Source: Candidimonas sp.
GTDB lineage: Bacteria; Pseudomonadota; Gammaproteobacteria; Burkholderiales; Burkholderiaceae_B
Direction: 5' to 3'
DNA length: 61,755 bases
NCBI GenBank assembly: GCA_004297945.1
Contig: SCRC01000015.1
Coordinates: forward strand, 1 to 61,755
Shown: positions 35,246 through 44,225 of the stretch, in pieces
Numbering within the stretch: position 1 is the first letter of the stretch
Layout of the letters: each line of letters begins with the position of its first letter
Translations under genes and position numbers: made by a program
Notes under the pieces: generated by a model
The model's input: only the letters and a program-made list of their open reading frames with translations
Databases searched by the model: none
What the model was told of the DNA's origin: nothing

Positions 35246-35271
35246 TGTAGCGGCACCCCTTGTGGGTGCCA
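35246..35271 (+). repeat. REP hairpin, type A
   Basis: TGTAGC head, stem GGCACCC, loop CTTGT, stem GGGTGCC. It lies between two convergent genes; a short duplicated ACCACGGCC follows. Confidence 0.85.
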
Positions 35272-35303
35272 CCACGGCCACCACGGCCGGCGGCAATTCT
35301 TGG

Positions 35304-35951
35304 TCAGGCTGCGATCAAGGCCTCGCTTTCGTGTGCGACCGTATCCAGATTCTTGATGTCTTCCCGCGCGGCGGCGATGGCGCGAGCGCGGATATCGTCT
35401 CCCATATTAAGACCTTCGGCGCGCACGAAACGCACGTCGCTGATGCCGAAGAAGCCGAATATGATTTGTAGGTAGCTTTCCTGATGCTCCATGGCGCGGC
35501 TGGCTTCGCTGGTTGAATAGATTCCTCCGCGGCTGGAGGCCACAATGACTGTTTTGCCGGTGGCCAGCCCGACGGGCCCGCTTTCGATGTATTTGAAGGT
35601 GCGCCCGACCTGGGCGATGCGGTCTATCCACGCTTTGAGTTGGCTGGGTATTGAAAAATTGTAGAGCGGTGCACCCACCACGATCACGTCGGCCGCGAGA
35701 AACTGTGTGACCAAGGCCTCGGACAGAATGTTTTCGCGTTTTTGCACTTCGCTCAATTCAGCGGCTGTGAGCGGCAGCCGAAAACTCATTGATTCTGCCG
35801 ACAAATGGCTGGGAGCGGCTGAGGCTAGGTCGAGATAGTCGATTTCGATATCTGAGTGGCTGGCGGCCCACAATTCGACAATGTGTTTGGTTAATTGGCG
35901 CGAGACGGAGTTGTCGCCGTTCACGCTTGAATCAATATGGAGCAGTTTCAT
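35304..35951 (-). CDS. azoR: FMN-dependent NADH-azoreductase
   Basis: The 215-residue flavodoxin-fold protein has the AzoR signatures [52 protein letters not shown] and [12 protein letters not shown]. It reduces azo bonds and quinones in two-electron steps with NADH and FMN. It is divergent from a LysR regulator across 124 bases that contain two inverted repeats, the usual layout of regulated azoR/quinone-stress genes. ATG at 35949-35951. Confidence 0.92.
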   Translation of the reverse strand: MKLLHIDSSVNGDNSVSRQLTKHIVELWAASHSDIEIDYLDLASAAPSHLSAESMSFRLPLTAAELSEVQKRENILSEALVTQFLAADVIVVGAPLYNFSIPSQLKAWIDRIAQVGRTFKYIESGPVGLATGKTVIVASSRGGIYSTSEASRAMEHQESYLQIIFGFFGISDVRFVRAEGLNMGDDIRARAIAAAREDIKNLDTVAHESEALIAA

Positions 35952-35997
35952 GATAATCCGTATTCAGGACGCCGGGTGTGCGGCAATGAATGTATTA

Positions 35998-36015
35998 TGA
36001 ATAAGTATCGATTCA
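35998..36015. promoter_or_regulatory. Candidate LysR-type box
   Basis: TGAAT, eight bases, ATTCA: a perfect inverted repeat in the azoR/lysR intergenic region. Overlapping T-N11-A spacing fits LysR-type binding sites. Inferred from position. Confidence 0.45.
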
Positions 36016-36036
36016 TTGATAAGATAGCAAAATTAC

Positions 36037-36052
36037 AATAGATTGTTCTATT
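36037..36052. promoter_or_regulatory. Second inverted repeat upstream of the LysR gene
   Basis: AATAG, six bases, CTATT is a perfect inverted repeat ending 23 bases before the LysR start. It may be the activation or autoregulation half of a two-site LysR control region. Confidence 0.4.
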
Positions 36053-36075
36053 TATGGGAATAATAAGAGCCAAAA

Positions 36076-36981
36076 ATGCAAGATTTGAACGATATGCGGT
36101 ATTTTGCCGAAGTGGTGGGCCATGGCGGGTTTGCGGCGGCGGCGCGGGCACTGGGGCTGCCGAAATCGCGTTTGTCGCGCCGTGTCGCCAAGCTCGAATC
36201 GGATCTGGGCGTGCGCCTTTTGCAACGGACTACGCGTAAGTTGTCGTTGACCGCAGTGGGCGAAATATATCTGCGCCATTGTGTGGCCGTATGCGAAGAG
36301 GCAGACGCCGCGGTGTCCATCATTGCCCAGACGCGCAGCGAGCCGCGCGGGATAGTCCGATTAAGTTGCCCGGTGACATTGGCGCATTCCTGGGTCGGCC
36401 AGGTTCTGCCGGAATTCCTGGCGCGCTATCCCCAGGTGCAGGTGATCATGGAGGTCAGCAATCGGGTTGTCGACCTGATTGATGAAGGTGTGGATATCGC
36501 CCTGCGGGTGCGCACAAGCCTTGATGATAGCGGCAGCCTGATTGTCAAGCACCTGGGGGCGTCGCAATCCATGGTTGTAATCAGCCCGGCGCAATTGCAG
36601 CGCCAGGGGCATCCCTTGTCGCCGGACGATCTGAGTAGATTCGATACGGTCGCCATGTCGGTTGCCGATGGCCGATCAGTATGGCGTCTGCTTGCGCCCG
36701 GCGGCGAGGAACATGTCGTCAGGCACCAGCCCCGTTATGTGGCCGACGACTTGCTGAGCCTGAAGTATGCCGTATTGGCTGGAACCGGCGTGGGCGTGTT
36801 GCCTCACTACATGTGCCGCGATGAGCTCACCGACGGGCGCCTGGTGACGGTGTTGTCCGGCTGGCGTTTGCCGCCTGGCATTTTGCACGCTGTTTTTGCG
36901 TCGCGCCGCGGCCTGGTCCCCGCCGTCAGGTTGCTGCTGGATTTTCTGGGCGAGCGGGTCATATGCGCTCCTGATATATAG
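36076..36981 (+). CDS. LysR-family transcriptional regulator
   Basis: A 301-residue LysR regulator. The N-terminal HTH is MRYFAEVVGHGGFAAAARAL GLPKSRLSRRVAKLESDLGV RLLQRTTRKLSLTAVG. The effector domain has IVRLSCPVTLAHSWVGQVLP and VLAGTGVGVLPHYMC, typical of the DsdC/quinone-responsive LysR subgroup next to oxidoreductases. It is divergent from azoR and probably activates or represses it in response to quinones or other electrophiles. Inducer is inferred. Confidence 0.92.
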   Translation: MQDLNDMRYFAEVVGHGGFAAAARALGLPKSRLSRRVAKLESDLGVRLLQRTTRKLSLTAVGEIYLRHCVAVCEEADAAVSIIAQTRSEPRGIVRLSCPVTLAHSWVGQVLPEFLARYPQVQVIMEVSNRVVDLIDEGVDIALRVRTSLDDSGSLIVKHLGASQSMVVISPAQLQRQGHPLSPDDLSRFDTVAMSVADGRSVWRLLAPGGEEHVVRHQPRYVADDLLSLKYAVLAGTGVGVLPHYMCRDELTDGRLVTVLSGWRLPPGILHAVFASRRGLVPAVRLLLDFLGERVICAPDI

Positions 36982-37000
36982 GTGCCATATCCTTGATTCC

Positions 37001-37026
37001 GTGGCGGCATCCCTCGTTGGTGCCAT
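37001..37026 (+). repeat. REP hairpin, degenerate
   Basis: GTGGCGGCATCCCTCGTTGG then TGCCAT: the same layout as a type A REP with several changes in head, stem and loop. First of three REPs between the convergent LysR and RND genes. Confidence 0.55.
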
Positions 37027-37037
37027 GGCCTTGGTTT

Positions 37038-37063
37038 TGTAGCGGCACCCCTTGTGGGTGCCA
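37038..37063 (+). repeat. REP hairpin, type A
   Basis: TGTAGC head, stem GGCACCC, loop CTTGT, stem GGGTGCC, in the gap between convergent genes. Confidence 0.85.
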
Positions 37064-37098
37064 CCGGCGATTTAGATACTGTCTTCGTCATGAACGAA

Positions 37099-37124
37099 AT
37101 GGCAGCCACAAGGGCTGCCGCTAC
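37099..37124 (-). repeat. REP hairpin, type B, with duplicated foot
   Basis: GGCAGCC, loop ACAAG, GGCTGCC, GCTAC, followed directly by ACGCTGCCGCTACATG, a second copy of the foot. The partial duplication lies at 37125-37140. Confidence 0.8.
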
Positions 37125-37149
37125 ACGCTGCCGCTACATGACACGGATG

Positions 37150-40100
37150 CTAATCGTGCCGCAGGGCGCGCCTGGCCAGACGAGCGTTTCTGATTTTGCG
37201 TGCGTGCCGGGCCTGCTTGCGGCGCATATACCAATAGTGAGCACGATCCAGATACAGGTAGATGACGGGCGTGGTGAAGAGTGTCATGGCTTGCGACAGG
37301 ATCAGGCCGCCCACCATGGCAAAGCCTAGTGGCTGGCGCAGTTCCGATCCGGCGCCGTGGCTCAGCATCAGGGGCAGGCCGCTTAGCAGCGCGCACATGG
37401 TGGTCATCATGATGGGGCGGAAACGCAAAAGACAAGCCTGATAGATTGCGTCTCGCGGCGTCATCCCCTGCTGGCGCTCGGCGGTGAGTGCAAAATCGAT
37501 CATCATGATGCCGTTTTTCTTGACAATGCCGATCAGCAAGATGATCCCGATGAGCGCGATGACGCTCAGGTCGTAGCCATTGGCCATGAGGATCAGCAAT
37601 GCGCCCACGCCGGCAGATGGCAGGGTCGACAGAATGGTCAGCGGGTGGATATAGCTTTCGTACAGCAGCCCCAGCACGATGTAAACGGCCACCAGCGCGG
37701 CGGCGATCAGGTAGGGTTGGCTGGCCAGCGAATCGCCAAAGGCCTTGGCTGTTCCCTGGAATGCTCCGCTAAGCGACTGCGGTACATCCATCGTAGACTG
37801 GGCTTTCTGGATTGCCGTGACGGCCTGTCCAAGCGCCACCCCCGGCGCGAGGTTAAATGACAGAGTGACGGCGGGAAACTGGCTTTGATGGCTGATCGAC
37901 AGATAACCTGTCTTGTTGGTGTCCACCGTAACGAAACTCGACAGCGGTACTTGCTGCTTGGTAATGGGCGAGGTCACGTACAGTTTGCTGAAGAGGTTCG
38001 GGTCTTGCTGCAGACGAGGGGTCACTTCCAGCACGACGTGGTAGCTGTTGATCTGCGTGAAGTATTGCGCCACCTGACGCTGGCCTATGGCGTCGTATAT
38101 GGTTGCGTCGATCAGGGCGGGCGTGATGCCAAAGCTCGCTGCGCGGGCCCGGTCTATGGTGATGGTTGCAGTGCTGGCTGCATTTTGCTGATCGGAGGCC
38201 ACGTCAGTCAGTTCGGGCAGTTTCTGGAAGCGCGCGAGCATCTTGGGCGCCCAGATATTGAGCTCGTCCAGATTGGCGTCGGTCAGCGTGTACTGGTATT
38301 GAGTGCGCGATAGCCGGCCGCCCACATTGATGTCTTGCCCCGCCTGCATGAAGAGCCGGATGCCTTCGACCTTGGCCAGTTTGGGCCGCAGGCGCGTAAT
38401 GACCTGGTCGGCGCTGGCGGTGCGCCCCTGGCTCTTGGGCCTGAGGTTGATAAAGAATCGGCCCGTATTGAAAGTAGGCTGGTTGCTGCTCATGCCAAAG
38501 CCGCTGATGTCCGGGTCTTCGCGGATGATATCGGCCAGCGCCAGCATGCGATGGTTCATGGCCGAAAACGACGAGTCTTGCGAGGTTTCGGCAAAGCCGA
38601 AGATGAAGCCGGTATCCTGCTGCGGAAAGAAGCCCTTTGGGATGATGACGAATAGCACTGCCGTGGTGGCGACGGTGGCAATAAAACTGCATAGCGTAAT
38701 GAATTGATGGCGCAATACCAGGTTCAGCCCACGCCGGTAGCTGTTGAGCAAGATGTCAAAGCCGCGCTCGAACGTACGGTACACACGGCCATGTGATTCG
38801 CGATTGTGGCTTTTAATGAAACGCGAACAAAGCATGGGAGTCAGGGTGAGCGATACGGCGACCGAAACGAGGATGGTGAGCGTGACCGTAATGGCGAATT
38901 CGCGAAACAGCCGGCCAACAATACCGCCCATCAGCAGCAGAGGTATGAATACGGCAATCAGCGAGATTGAGATCGAAACAATGGTGAAACCGATCTCCGC
39001 CGAGCCCTTGTAGGCAGCGTCCATCGGCGACATGCCCTCTTCGATATGGCGGTATATGTTCTCCAGCATGACGATGGCGTCGTCCACGACAAAGCCGACG
39101 GCAATGGTCAGCGCCATCAATGACAGGTTATCCAGGCTAAAGCCCACCAGGTACATGATGGCGGCTGTGCCCAATAGAGCCAGCGGCACGGTGGCGCTCG
39201 GTATCAGGGTGGCCGGTACGCTGCGCAGGAACACGAAAATCATGCCCACCACCAGGCAAATCGACAGCAGCAGGGTCAGTTCGACTTCGTGCAGCGAAGC
39301 GCGTATATTTTGCGTGCGGTCGGTCATGGTGCTGACATGAACCGTAGGTGGTATGGAGGCCAGCAAGCGCGGCAGCGCCGCCTTGATGCGTTCAACGGTT
39401 TCCACGACGTTGGCGCCGGGCTGCTTGGTAATGCCCACGATCAGCGAAGGACCGCTGATGGCCGCGTCCCCCGCAGTGGCCGCTTTTCCGGAAAACGCCC
39501 AGGCGGCCTGTTTGACGTCTTCGGCTCCTGGCACCGCAATACCCACGTCCCGGATACGTATCGGCGCGCCATTGCGGTATGCCAGCACGACATCGTTCCA
39601 GGGTTTGGCGCTTAACAATTGGTCGTTGGTATAGACCGTAAAGCTTTGCTTGGGTCCGTCTATGGTGCCTTTGGGCTGGTTGACGGTGGTGTTGGCAATG
39701 ACGCCGCGTATGTCTTCCAGGCTCAGGCCCAGAGCCGCCAGTTTGACGGGGTCTATTTGTATGCGTATGGCGGGCTTTCTCTGGCCAAAAATGTTGACCA
39801 GCCCGACACCTTCAATTTGCGAGAGTTGCTGCGCCAGTATGTTGTCGGCGTACTCATTGACTTGCGTCAGCGGCAGCACATTGGACTGCACCGACAGAAG
39901 CATGATGGAAAAGTCGGCGGGATTGATCTTGCGAAAGGTGGGTGGGCTGGGCATATTGGCCGGCAGTTGCCCGGTGGCAGCATTAATGGCGGACTGCACG
40001 TCCAGCGAGGCGGAGTCGATATTGCGCGCCAGATCGAATTGCAGTGTGATTTGTGTCGAGCCCAGCGCGCTGACCGAGGTCATTTGTGTCAGGCCTGCTA

Positions 40101-40320
40101 TTTGGGAGAACTGCCGCTCCAACGGTTGGGCCACGCTCGATGCCATCGTCTCGGGGTCGCCGCCTGGCAGCTTGCCAGTGACCTGGATTGTAGGGAAATC
40201 CACCTGCGGCAGGGGGGCGACCGGAAGTAGCGGCCACACCGCCGCCCCCACCAGAAAGAGCGCTATAGCAAGCAGCGACGTGCCGATTGGCCGTTTGATG
40301 AATATGGCGGAGATGCTCAA
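37150..40320 (-). CDS. RND efflux pump inner-membrane permease, MdtB/MdtC-like
   Basis: This 1056-residue protein of the AcrB/MdtBC class starts ISAIFIKRPIGTSLLAIALF. It has the duplicated RND architecture of twelve membrane helices and two large periplasmic loops. GFVVDDAIVMLENIYRHIEE GMSPMDAA carries the paired aspartates in TM4 that relay protons. IKKNGIMMIDFAL-type sequence (GIVKKNGIMMIDFAL) and RFRPIMMTTMCALLSGLPLM mark the second half. It exports drugs, bile-salt-like compounds or metals with the adaptor and an outer-membrane TolC-like partner, which is not in the window. Translation appears to start at TTG (40318-40320), overlapping the adaptor stop. Confidence 0.92.
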   Translation of the reverse strand: MSISAIFIKRPIGTSLLAIALFLVGAAVWPLLPVAPLPQVDFPTIQVTGKLPGGDPETMASSVAQPLERQFSQIAGLTQMTSVSALGSTQITLQFDLARNIDSASLDVQSAINAATGQLPANMPSPPTFRKINPADFSIMLLSVQSNVLPLTQVNEYADNILAQQLSQIEGVGLVNIFGQRKPAIRIQIDPVKLAALGLSLEDIRGVIANTTVNQPKGTIDGPKQSFTVYTNDQLLSAKPWNDVVLAYRNGAPIRIRDVGIAVPGAEDVKQAAWAFSGKAATAGDAAISGPSLIVGITKQPGANVVETVERIKAALPRLLASIPPTVHVSTMTDRTQNIRASLHEVELTLLLSICLVVGMIFVFLRSVPATLIPSATVPLALLGTAAIMYLVGFSLDNLSLMALTIAVGFVVDDAIVMLENIYRHIEEGMSPMDAAYKGSAEIGFTIVSISISLIAVFIPLLLMGGIVGRLFREFAITVTLTILVSVAVSLTLTPMLCSRFIKSHNRESHGRVYRTFERGFDILLNSYRRGLNLVLRHQFITLCSFIATVATTAVLFVIIPKGFFPQQDTGFIFGFAETSQDSSFSAMNHRMLALADIIREDPDISGFGMSSNQPTFNTGRFFINLRPKSQGRTASADQVITRLRPKLAKVEGIRLFMQAGQDINVGGRLSRTQYQYTLTDANLDELNIWAPKMLARFQKLPELTDVASDQQNAASTATITIDRARAASFGITPALIDATIYDAIGQRQVAQYFTQINSYHVVLEVTPRLQQDPNLFSKLYVTSPITKQQVPLSSFVTVDTNKTGYLSISHQSQFPAVTLSFNLAPGVALGQAVTAIQKAQSTMDVPQSLSGAFQGTAKAFGDSLASQPYLIAAALVAVYIVLGLLYESYIHPLTILSTLPSAGVGALLILMANGYDLSVIALIGIILLIGIVKKNGIMMIDFALTAERQQGMTPRDAIYQACLLRFRPIMMTTMCALLSGLPLMLSHGAGSELRQPLGFAMVGGLILSQAMTLFTTPVIYLYLDRAHYWYMRRKQARHARKIRNARLARRALRHD

Positions 40321-41495
40321 TTGGCGTTGCCCTGACTTGTGTTGCCTGCCTTTTGCGGACTTGATTCGGTGACTTTCACGCCTTGTTTAAGCTTGTACTG
40401 CCCATCGATAACTACCCTTTGCCCGGCATGCAAGCCTTTGTCGATAACGGCCATTCCATCCTTGATTTCGAGCACATGAATGGCTTGAACCTGCGTCGTG
40501 TTGCTGGCATCGACGACGAAGGTGAAGTTGCCGCCGGGCCCGCGCATGACAGCTTGCGAGGGTATGGTAAGCGCGTTTTTACGCACGCCCAGGTAAAGCC
40601 GGGCGTCGACATACTGGCCCGGCCACAGCTTATGGCCAGGATTTGGAAAATCGCCTTTTAGCTGTACGGTGCCGGTGCTGGTGTCGATCTGGTTGTTCAG
40701 CAGAATCAGGTGGCCTTGTCCGAGCGCTTTTGGGTTGTTGCGGGCGTAAGCCGTGACAACCAGAGGGGTTTTGCTGTTGTGCAAGGCCTGGTTGATATCT
40801 TGAAACGATTCTTCAGGCAGGGTGAACACGACGGAAATGGGATCGATTTGATTGATGACCACCAATCCGTTGGGGTCTGCCGCGTGTACGATATTGCCTG
40901 GGTCGACCAGCCTGGCGCCCACGCGTCCGCTGATCGGAGCGGTGATGCGGGTAAAGCTGAATTGGGTTTTGGCGTAGCTGATTTGTGCGTCATCGACTTG
41001 TGTTGCGGCCTCTAGCTGGGCCACTAGAGCTCGCTGAGTATCCAGGATTTGCCGGGGCGACGCGTTTTGTTTGACAAGGTCAGTATAACGGCGCAGATCC
41101 AGCCGGGCGTTGGCCAGCTGTGCCGCATCTTTTGCCTTTTGAGCCAGGGCCTCATCCAGTTGGGCTTGCAGCGTGCGAGGATCCAGCTGGGCAATCAATT
41201 GCCCCTTGACGACATCCTGCCCCTCTTTGAAGCCGACGGCTTCCAGCTGGCCGTCCACGCGCGCCCTGACTGTGACGCTTTCGCGCGCGACAACAGTGCC
41301 GATGCCGGTGAGGTAGATGGGAATGTCGTGTTGCCGCACCCGGGTTGTAGTTGCTACGACCGAGGTTGTCTGGTTCGGTGGTGGCGTCGCGTCGCTTTTG
41401 TGGTGGCTAAGAAGCCAGATTGCGACGCCTAGTACGGCCAGCAGGGGTATGCCAATCAGCAGCATTGAGCGCCGCGTCGAAGACAGGGGGTTCAT
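40317..41495 (-). CDS. RND efflux periplasmic adaptor, MdtA-like
   Basis: A 392-residue membrane-fusion protein. One N-terminal membrane anchor (MLLIGIPLLAVLGVAIWLLS) precedes a lipoyl/barrel-sandwich part (RARVDGQLEAVGFKEGQDVV KGQLIAQLD), a coiled-coil hairpin (QAQLDEALAQKAKDAAQLAN ARLDLRRY) and beta-barrel (APISGRVGARLVDPGNIVHA). It links the inner-membrane pump to an outer-membrane channel. Its stop overlaps the pump start by two bases (TTGA), so the two are coupled. No regulator is adjacent on the same strand. Confidence 0.92.
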   Translation of the reverse strand: MNPLSSTRRSMLLIGIPLLAVLGVAIWLLSHHKSDATPPPNQTTSVVATTTRVRQHDIPIYLTGIGTVVARESVTVRARVDGQLEAVGFKEGQDVVKGQLIAQLDPRTLQAQLDEALAQKAKDAAQLANARLDLRRYTDLVKQNASPRQILDTQRALVAQLEAATQVDDAQISYAKTQFSFTRITAPISGRVGARLVDPGNIVHAADPNGLVVINQIDPISVVFTLPEESFQDINQALHNSKTPLVVTAYARNNPKALGQGHLILLNNQIDTSTGTVQLKGDFPNPGHKLWPGQYVDARLYLGVRKNALTIPSQAVMRGPGGNFTFVVDASNTTQVQAIHVLEIKDGMAVIDKGLHAGQRVVIDGQYKLKQGVKVTESSPQKAGNTSQGNAN

Positions 41496-41798
41496 GGTTT
41501 GGGCTTAATTTCCTTCAGTGCAAGCCGGATGCAGAGGGTGAGGATGCTCGCTCAAATAGATTCAATCGTTTGGACTGGTGCGATTATGACATTTTTGCCG
41601 GCATCCAGGATGTCGGCAACGCGTACCCCAATACACCGGACGCGTGCCGTCGGGAGGGATTTTTCGAATCAGGGCTTGCGGCTTATTTTGGTATGCAAAT
41701 TTATTGACTGAAGGCTTACGCGGTTTAAATCAAAGCCGTGCAATGTTGAGTGCTCGTTCTTTTCCATTTGATTTTAAAGGAATTATTGTCGGGTCTAT

Positions 41799-41820
41799 AT
41801 GCTGTCATGCAGCATTTTTT
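41799..41820 (+). terminator. Weak hairpin with T-run
   Basis: ATGCTG, loop TCATG, CAGCAT followed by six T residues. The stem is only six pairs. It lies in the 403-base gap (41496-41898) between the divergent RND adaptor and the aminotransferase. The first part of that gap (41496-41798) shows no convincing gene. Confidence 0.3.
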
Positions 41821-41848
41821 ATGCTTGCAAGGTAATGAAAATTTTCTT

Positions 41849-41878
41849 ATTATGGCCATAATTTGTATTTTGTATACT
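41849..41878 (+). promoter_or_regulatory. Palindrome and promoter upstream of the aminotransferase operon
   Basis: ATTATGGCCATAAT (41849-41862) is a perfect 14-bp palindrome. A -35-like TTATGG (41850-41855) lies inside it, with TATACT (41873-41878) 17 bases downstream as -10. A protein bound to the palindrome would block this promoter. No regulator gene for it is evident nearby. Confidence 0.5.
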
Positions 41879-41898
41879 AATAGGAATGAGGGCCGTGC

Positions 41899-43098
41899 AT
41901 GATTGCGCTTGATTCTCACCTCTACGGCCGTCATTTTCTGCAAATTCCAGGCCCGACCAATGTTCCGGATCGGGTGTTGCGCGCGATCGACCATGTCACG
42001 ATCGATCACCGGGGTCCCGAATTTGGGGTTCTCGGCAAGGCGGTGCTGGCCGGCATGAGAAAAATATTCAAGACGCAAGCCGACGTGGTGATTTATCCCT
42101 CGTCGGGAACGGGCGCGTGGGAAGCGGCACTGGTTAATACCCTGTCGCCTGGCGATTTGGTCTTGATGGCCGAAACCGGGCATTTTGCAAATCAATGGAA
42201 AAAGATGGCGCTCAAGCTGGGCCTGCAGGTGGAATTTTTGCCGGGCGATTGGCGCCGGGGTGTCGATCCGGCACAAATCGAAGCTCGCCTGCTTGCCGAC
42301 ACACTGCGCAAAATCAAGGCGGTGTGCATTGTTCATAACGAAACCGCGACGGGCGTGGTCAGCCCGATAGAGGCGGTGCGCCACGCTATGGATCGTAGCG
42401 CCCATCCGGCGCTCTACATGGTGGACACTATTTCATCTTTGGGGTCGATCGATTATCGGCATGACGCCTGGGGGGTCGATGTCACGGTTTGCGGATCGCA
42501 AAAAGGCCTGATGCTGCCTCCGGGTTTGTCTTTTAACGCGATCGGCGCCCGTGCGTTGGCGGCGTCGCAGAAGGCCGCCTTACCGCGCTCGTACTGGGAC
42601 TGGAAGGAAATGCTGGCGATCAATCCCAGCGGCTATTTCCCGTATACGCCAGCAACCAATTTGCTTTATGGTTTGCACGAGGCGCTTGAAATGCTGTTTG
42701 CCGAAGGGCTGGATCATGTCTTCGCGCGGCACCAGCGCCACGGCGAAGCCACACGCCGGGCGGTGAGAGCCTGGGGGCTGGAAATTCTATGCCTCAATCC
42801 CGATGAGTACAGCCCGGCGCTAACTGCGGTACTGATGCCCGATGGCCATAACGCCGATGCGTTTCGCAAGCAGGTTCTGGAGTGCTTCAACATGTCGCTG
42901 GGCCAGGGTCTGGGCAAACTGTCAGGCAAGGTGTTTCGCATTGGCCATCTGGGCGACATGAACGATCTGTCTCTGTGCGCCGCACTGTCGGGCATCGAGA
43001 TGGGGCTGGCCGTAGCGGGTGTGCCGCACTCCAAAGGAGGTGCGCAGGCGGCGATGGATTACCTGGCGCAAACGGCTGCACAGCGCAGATTGACCTGA
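41899..43098 (+). CDS. Class V aminotransferase, aspartate/serine-glyoxylate type (BhcA-like)
   Basis: The 399-residue PLP enzyme begins FLQIPGPTNVPDRVLRAID and TIDHRGPEFG. It contains IYPSSGTGAWEAALVNTLSP GDLVL, MVDTISSLGSIDYRHDAWGV D and CGSQKGLMLPPG, whose Lys is the PLP Schiff base. The sequence closely recalls BhcA, the aspartate-glyoxylate aminotransferase of the beta-hydroxyaspartate cycle, and serine-glyoxylate aminotransferases. The other bhc enzymes are not in the window. A GAGGG site precedes the ATG. It is followed after 89 bases by a TRAP transporter, suggesting an imported amino or keto acid is its substrate. Confidence 0.88.
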   Translation: MIALDSHLYGRHFLQIPGPTNVPDRVLRAIDHVTIDHRGPEFGVLGKAVLAGMRKIFKTQADVVIYPSSGTGAWEAALVNTLSPGDLVLMAETGHFANQWKKMALKLGLQVEFLPGDWRRGVDPAQIEARLLADTLRKIKAVCIVHNETATGVVSPIEAVRHAMDRSAHPALYMVDTISSLGSIDYRHDAWGVDVTVCGSQKGLMLPPGLSFNAIGARALAASQKAALPRSYWDWKEMLAINPSGYFPYTPATNLLYGLHEALEMLFAEGLDHVFARHQRHGEATRRAVRAWGLEILCLNPDEYSPALTAVLMPDGHNADAFRKQVLECFNMSLGQGLGKLSGKVFRIGHLGDMNDLSLCAALSGIEMGLAVAGVPHSKGGAQAAMDYLAQTAAQRRLT

Positions 43099-43131
43099 AC
43101 AGCTCGTCATATAACACCAGGATCTTAATAG

Positions 43132-43173
43132 TAGAAAGGTCCTGATAGAAAGGTTCTGACAGAAGGGCCTACC
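43132..43173 (+). repeat. Three degenerate 14-bp tandem repeats in the dctP leader
   Basis: TAGAAAGGTCCTGA, TAGAAAGGTTCTGA and CAGAAGGGCCTACC follow one another directly, ending 14 bases before the dctP start. The last runs into the GGAG ribosome site. Repetition of purine-rich AGAAAGG next to the start could affect translation initiation. Confidence 0.55.
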
Positions 43174-43187
43174 AAAGGAGACGCATC

Positions 43188-44210
43188 ATGAGGAAATTAG
43201 ATTTTCGAGCAGCACGTATCGCAGCACGATTTCGAACCTTGACATCGATGGTGGCCATGGGGGTCATGGTCATGCTTTTCAGTCCAGCCTCGGCCCAGGC
43301 GCAAATTGAGCTCAAGCTGGGCCATGTGGGCAATCCGGGTTCGTTGTTTCAGCTAAGCGCCGACGAATTTGCAAGGCGTGTCAATCCAAAATTGGGCAGT
43401 AAATACAAGGTGGTGGTGTTTGGATCCAGTCAACTGGGGGGCGACAAGGAAATGCTGCAAAAGCTTAAGCTCGGCACTCTTGACATGGCCTTGCCATCGA
43501 CCGTGATGTCGTCCGAAGTCGATTTGTTCGGCATTTTCGAGATGCCCTATATCGTCAAAGATCGCGCTCATATGAAGCGCATCGAAAAAGCCATTTTCTG
43601 GCCCAAGCTTGAGCCAGCGGCCGAGGCGAAAGGATTGAAGGTTTTGGCGGTGTGGGAAAACGGTTATCGCGATATCACCAATAATAAACGACCCATCGTC
43701 GTTCCGTCTGATCTGAAAGGCATCAAACTGCGTGTGCCCAAAGGGAAATGGCGCGTGAAAATGTTTCAGGAGTACGGCGCCAATCCCAGCCCCATGGCGT
43801 TTTCGGAACTGTTCAGCGCTTTGCAGACGGGGGTCATGGACGGCGAAGAAAATCCCTTGACGCAAATTTACTCCGCTAAGCTCCAGGAGGTGCAAAAGTA
43901 CCTTTCGTTATCGGGCCACGTCTATACGCCTGCTTACCTGACAGTTGGCTTGAAGCACTATCAAAAACTGCCCGCCAACGTACGGAAAATACTGGAAGAT
44001 ACCGCCAAAGAAACCCAGGCCTATGTGTATGCAACGGCTGAAAACCAGGAAACCGATCTGCTAAAGAAACTGAAGGACAGCGGCATGCAGGTCAACGCAG
44101 TCGATAAACCCGCCTTCATTGCCGCCAGCAAGCCGATTTATGAAGAGTTCGGCAAAGAGGTCAAGGGCGCCAAGGAACTGATCGACGAGGCCGTTGCCTT
44201 GGGCAAATAA
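43188..44210 (+). CDS. dctP: TRAP transporter substrate-binding protein DctP
   Basis: A 340-residue periplasmic protein with a long N-region and a signal peptide ending ASAQAQ. The DctP family blocks are IELKLGHVGNPGSLFQLSAD EFARRV, GGDKEMLQKLKLGTLDM, LKGIKLRVPKGKWRVKMF and QTGVMDGEENPLTQIYS. The arginine in KLRVP normally binds the carboxylate of the ligand. GGAG lies upstream of the ATG. It heads a DctPQM set; organic-acid uptake driven by the sodium or proton gradient is the family role. Confidence 0.93.
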   Translation: MRKLDFRAARIAARFRTLTSMVAMGVMVMLFSPASAQAQIELKLGHVGNPGSLFQLSADEFARRVNPKLGSKYKVVVFGSSQLGGDKEMLQKLKLGTLDMALPSTVMSSEVDLFGIFEMPYIVKDRAHMKRIEKAIFWPKLEPAAEAKGLKVLAVWENGYRDITNNKRPIVVPSDLKGIKLRVPKGKWRVKMFQEYGANPSPMAFSELFSALQTGVMDGEENPLTQIYSAKLQEVQKYLSLSGHVYTPAYLTVGLKHYQKLPANVRKILEDTAKETQAYVYATAENQETDLLKKLKDSGMQVNAVDKPAFIAASKPIYEEFGKEVKGAKELIDEAVALGK

Positions 44211-44225
44211 GCAGGGGTAAACGAA

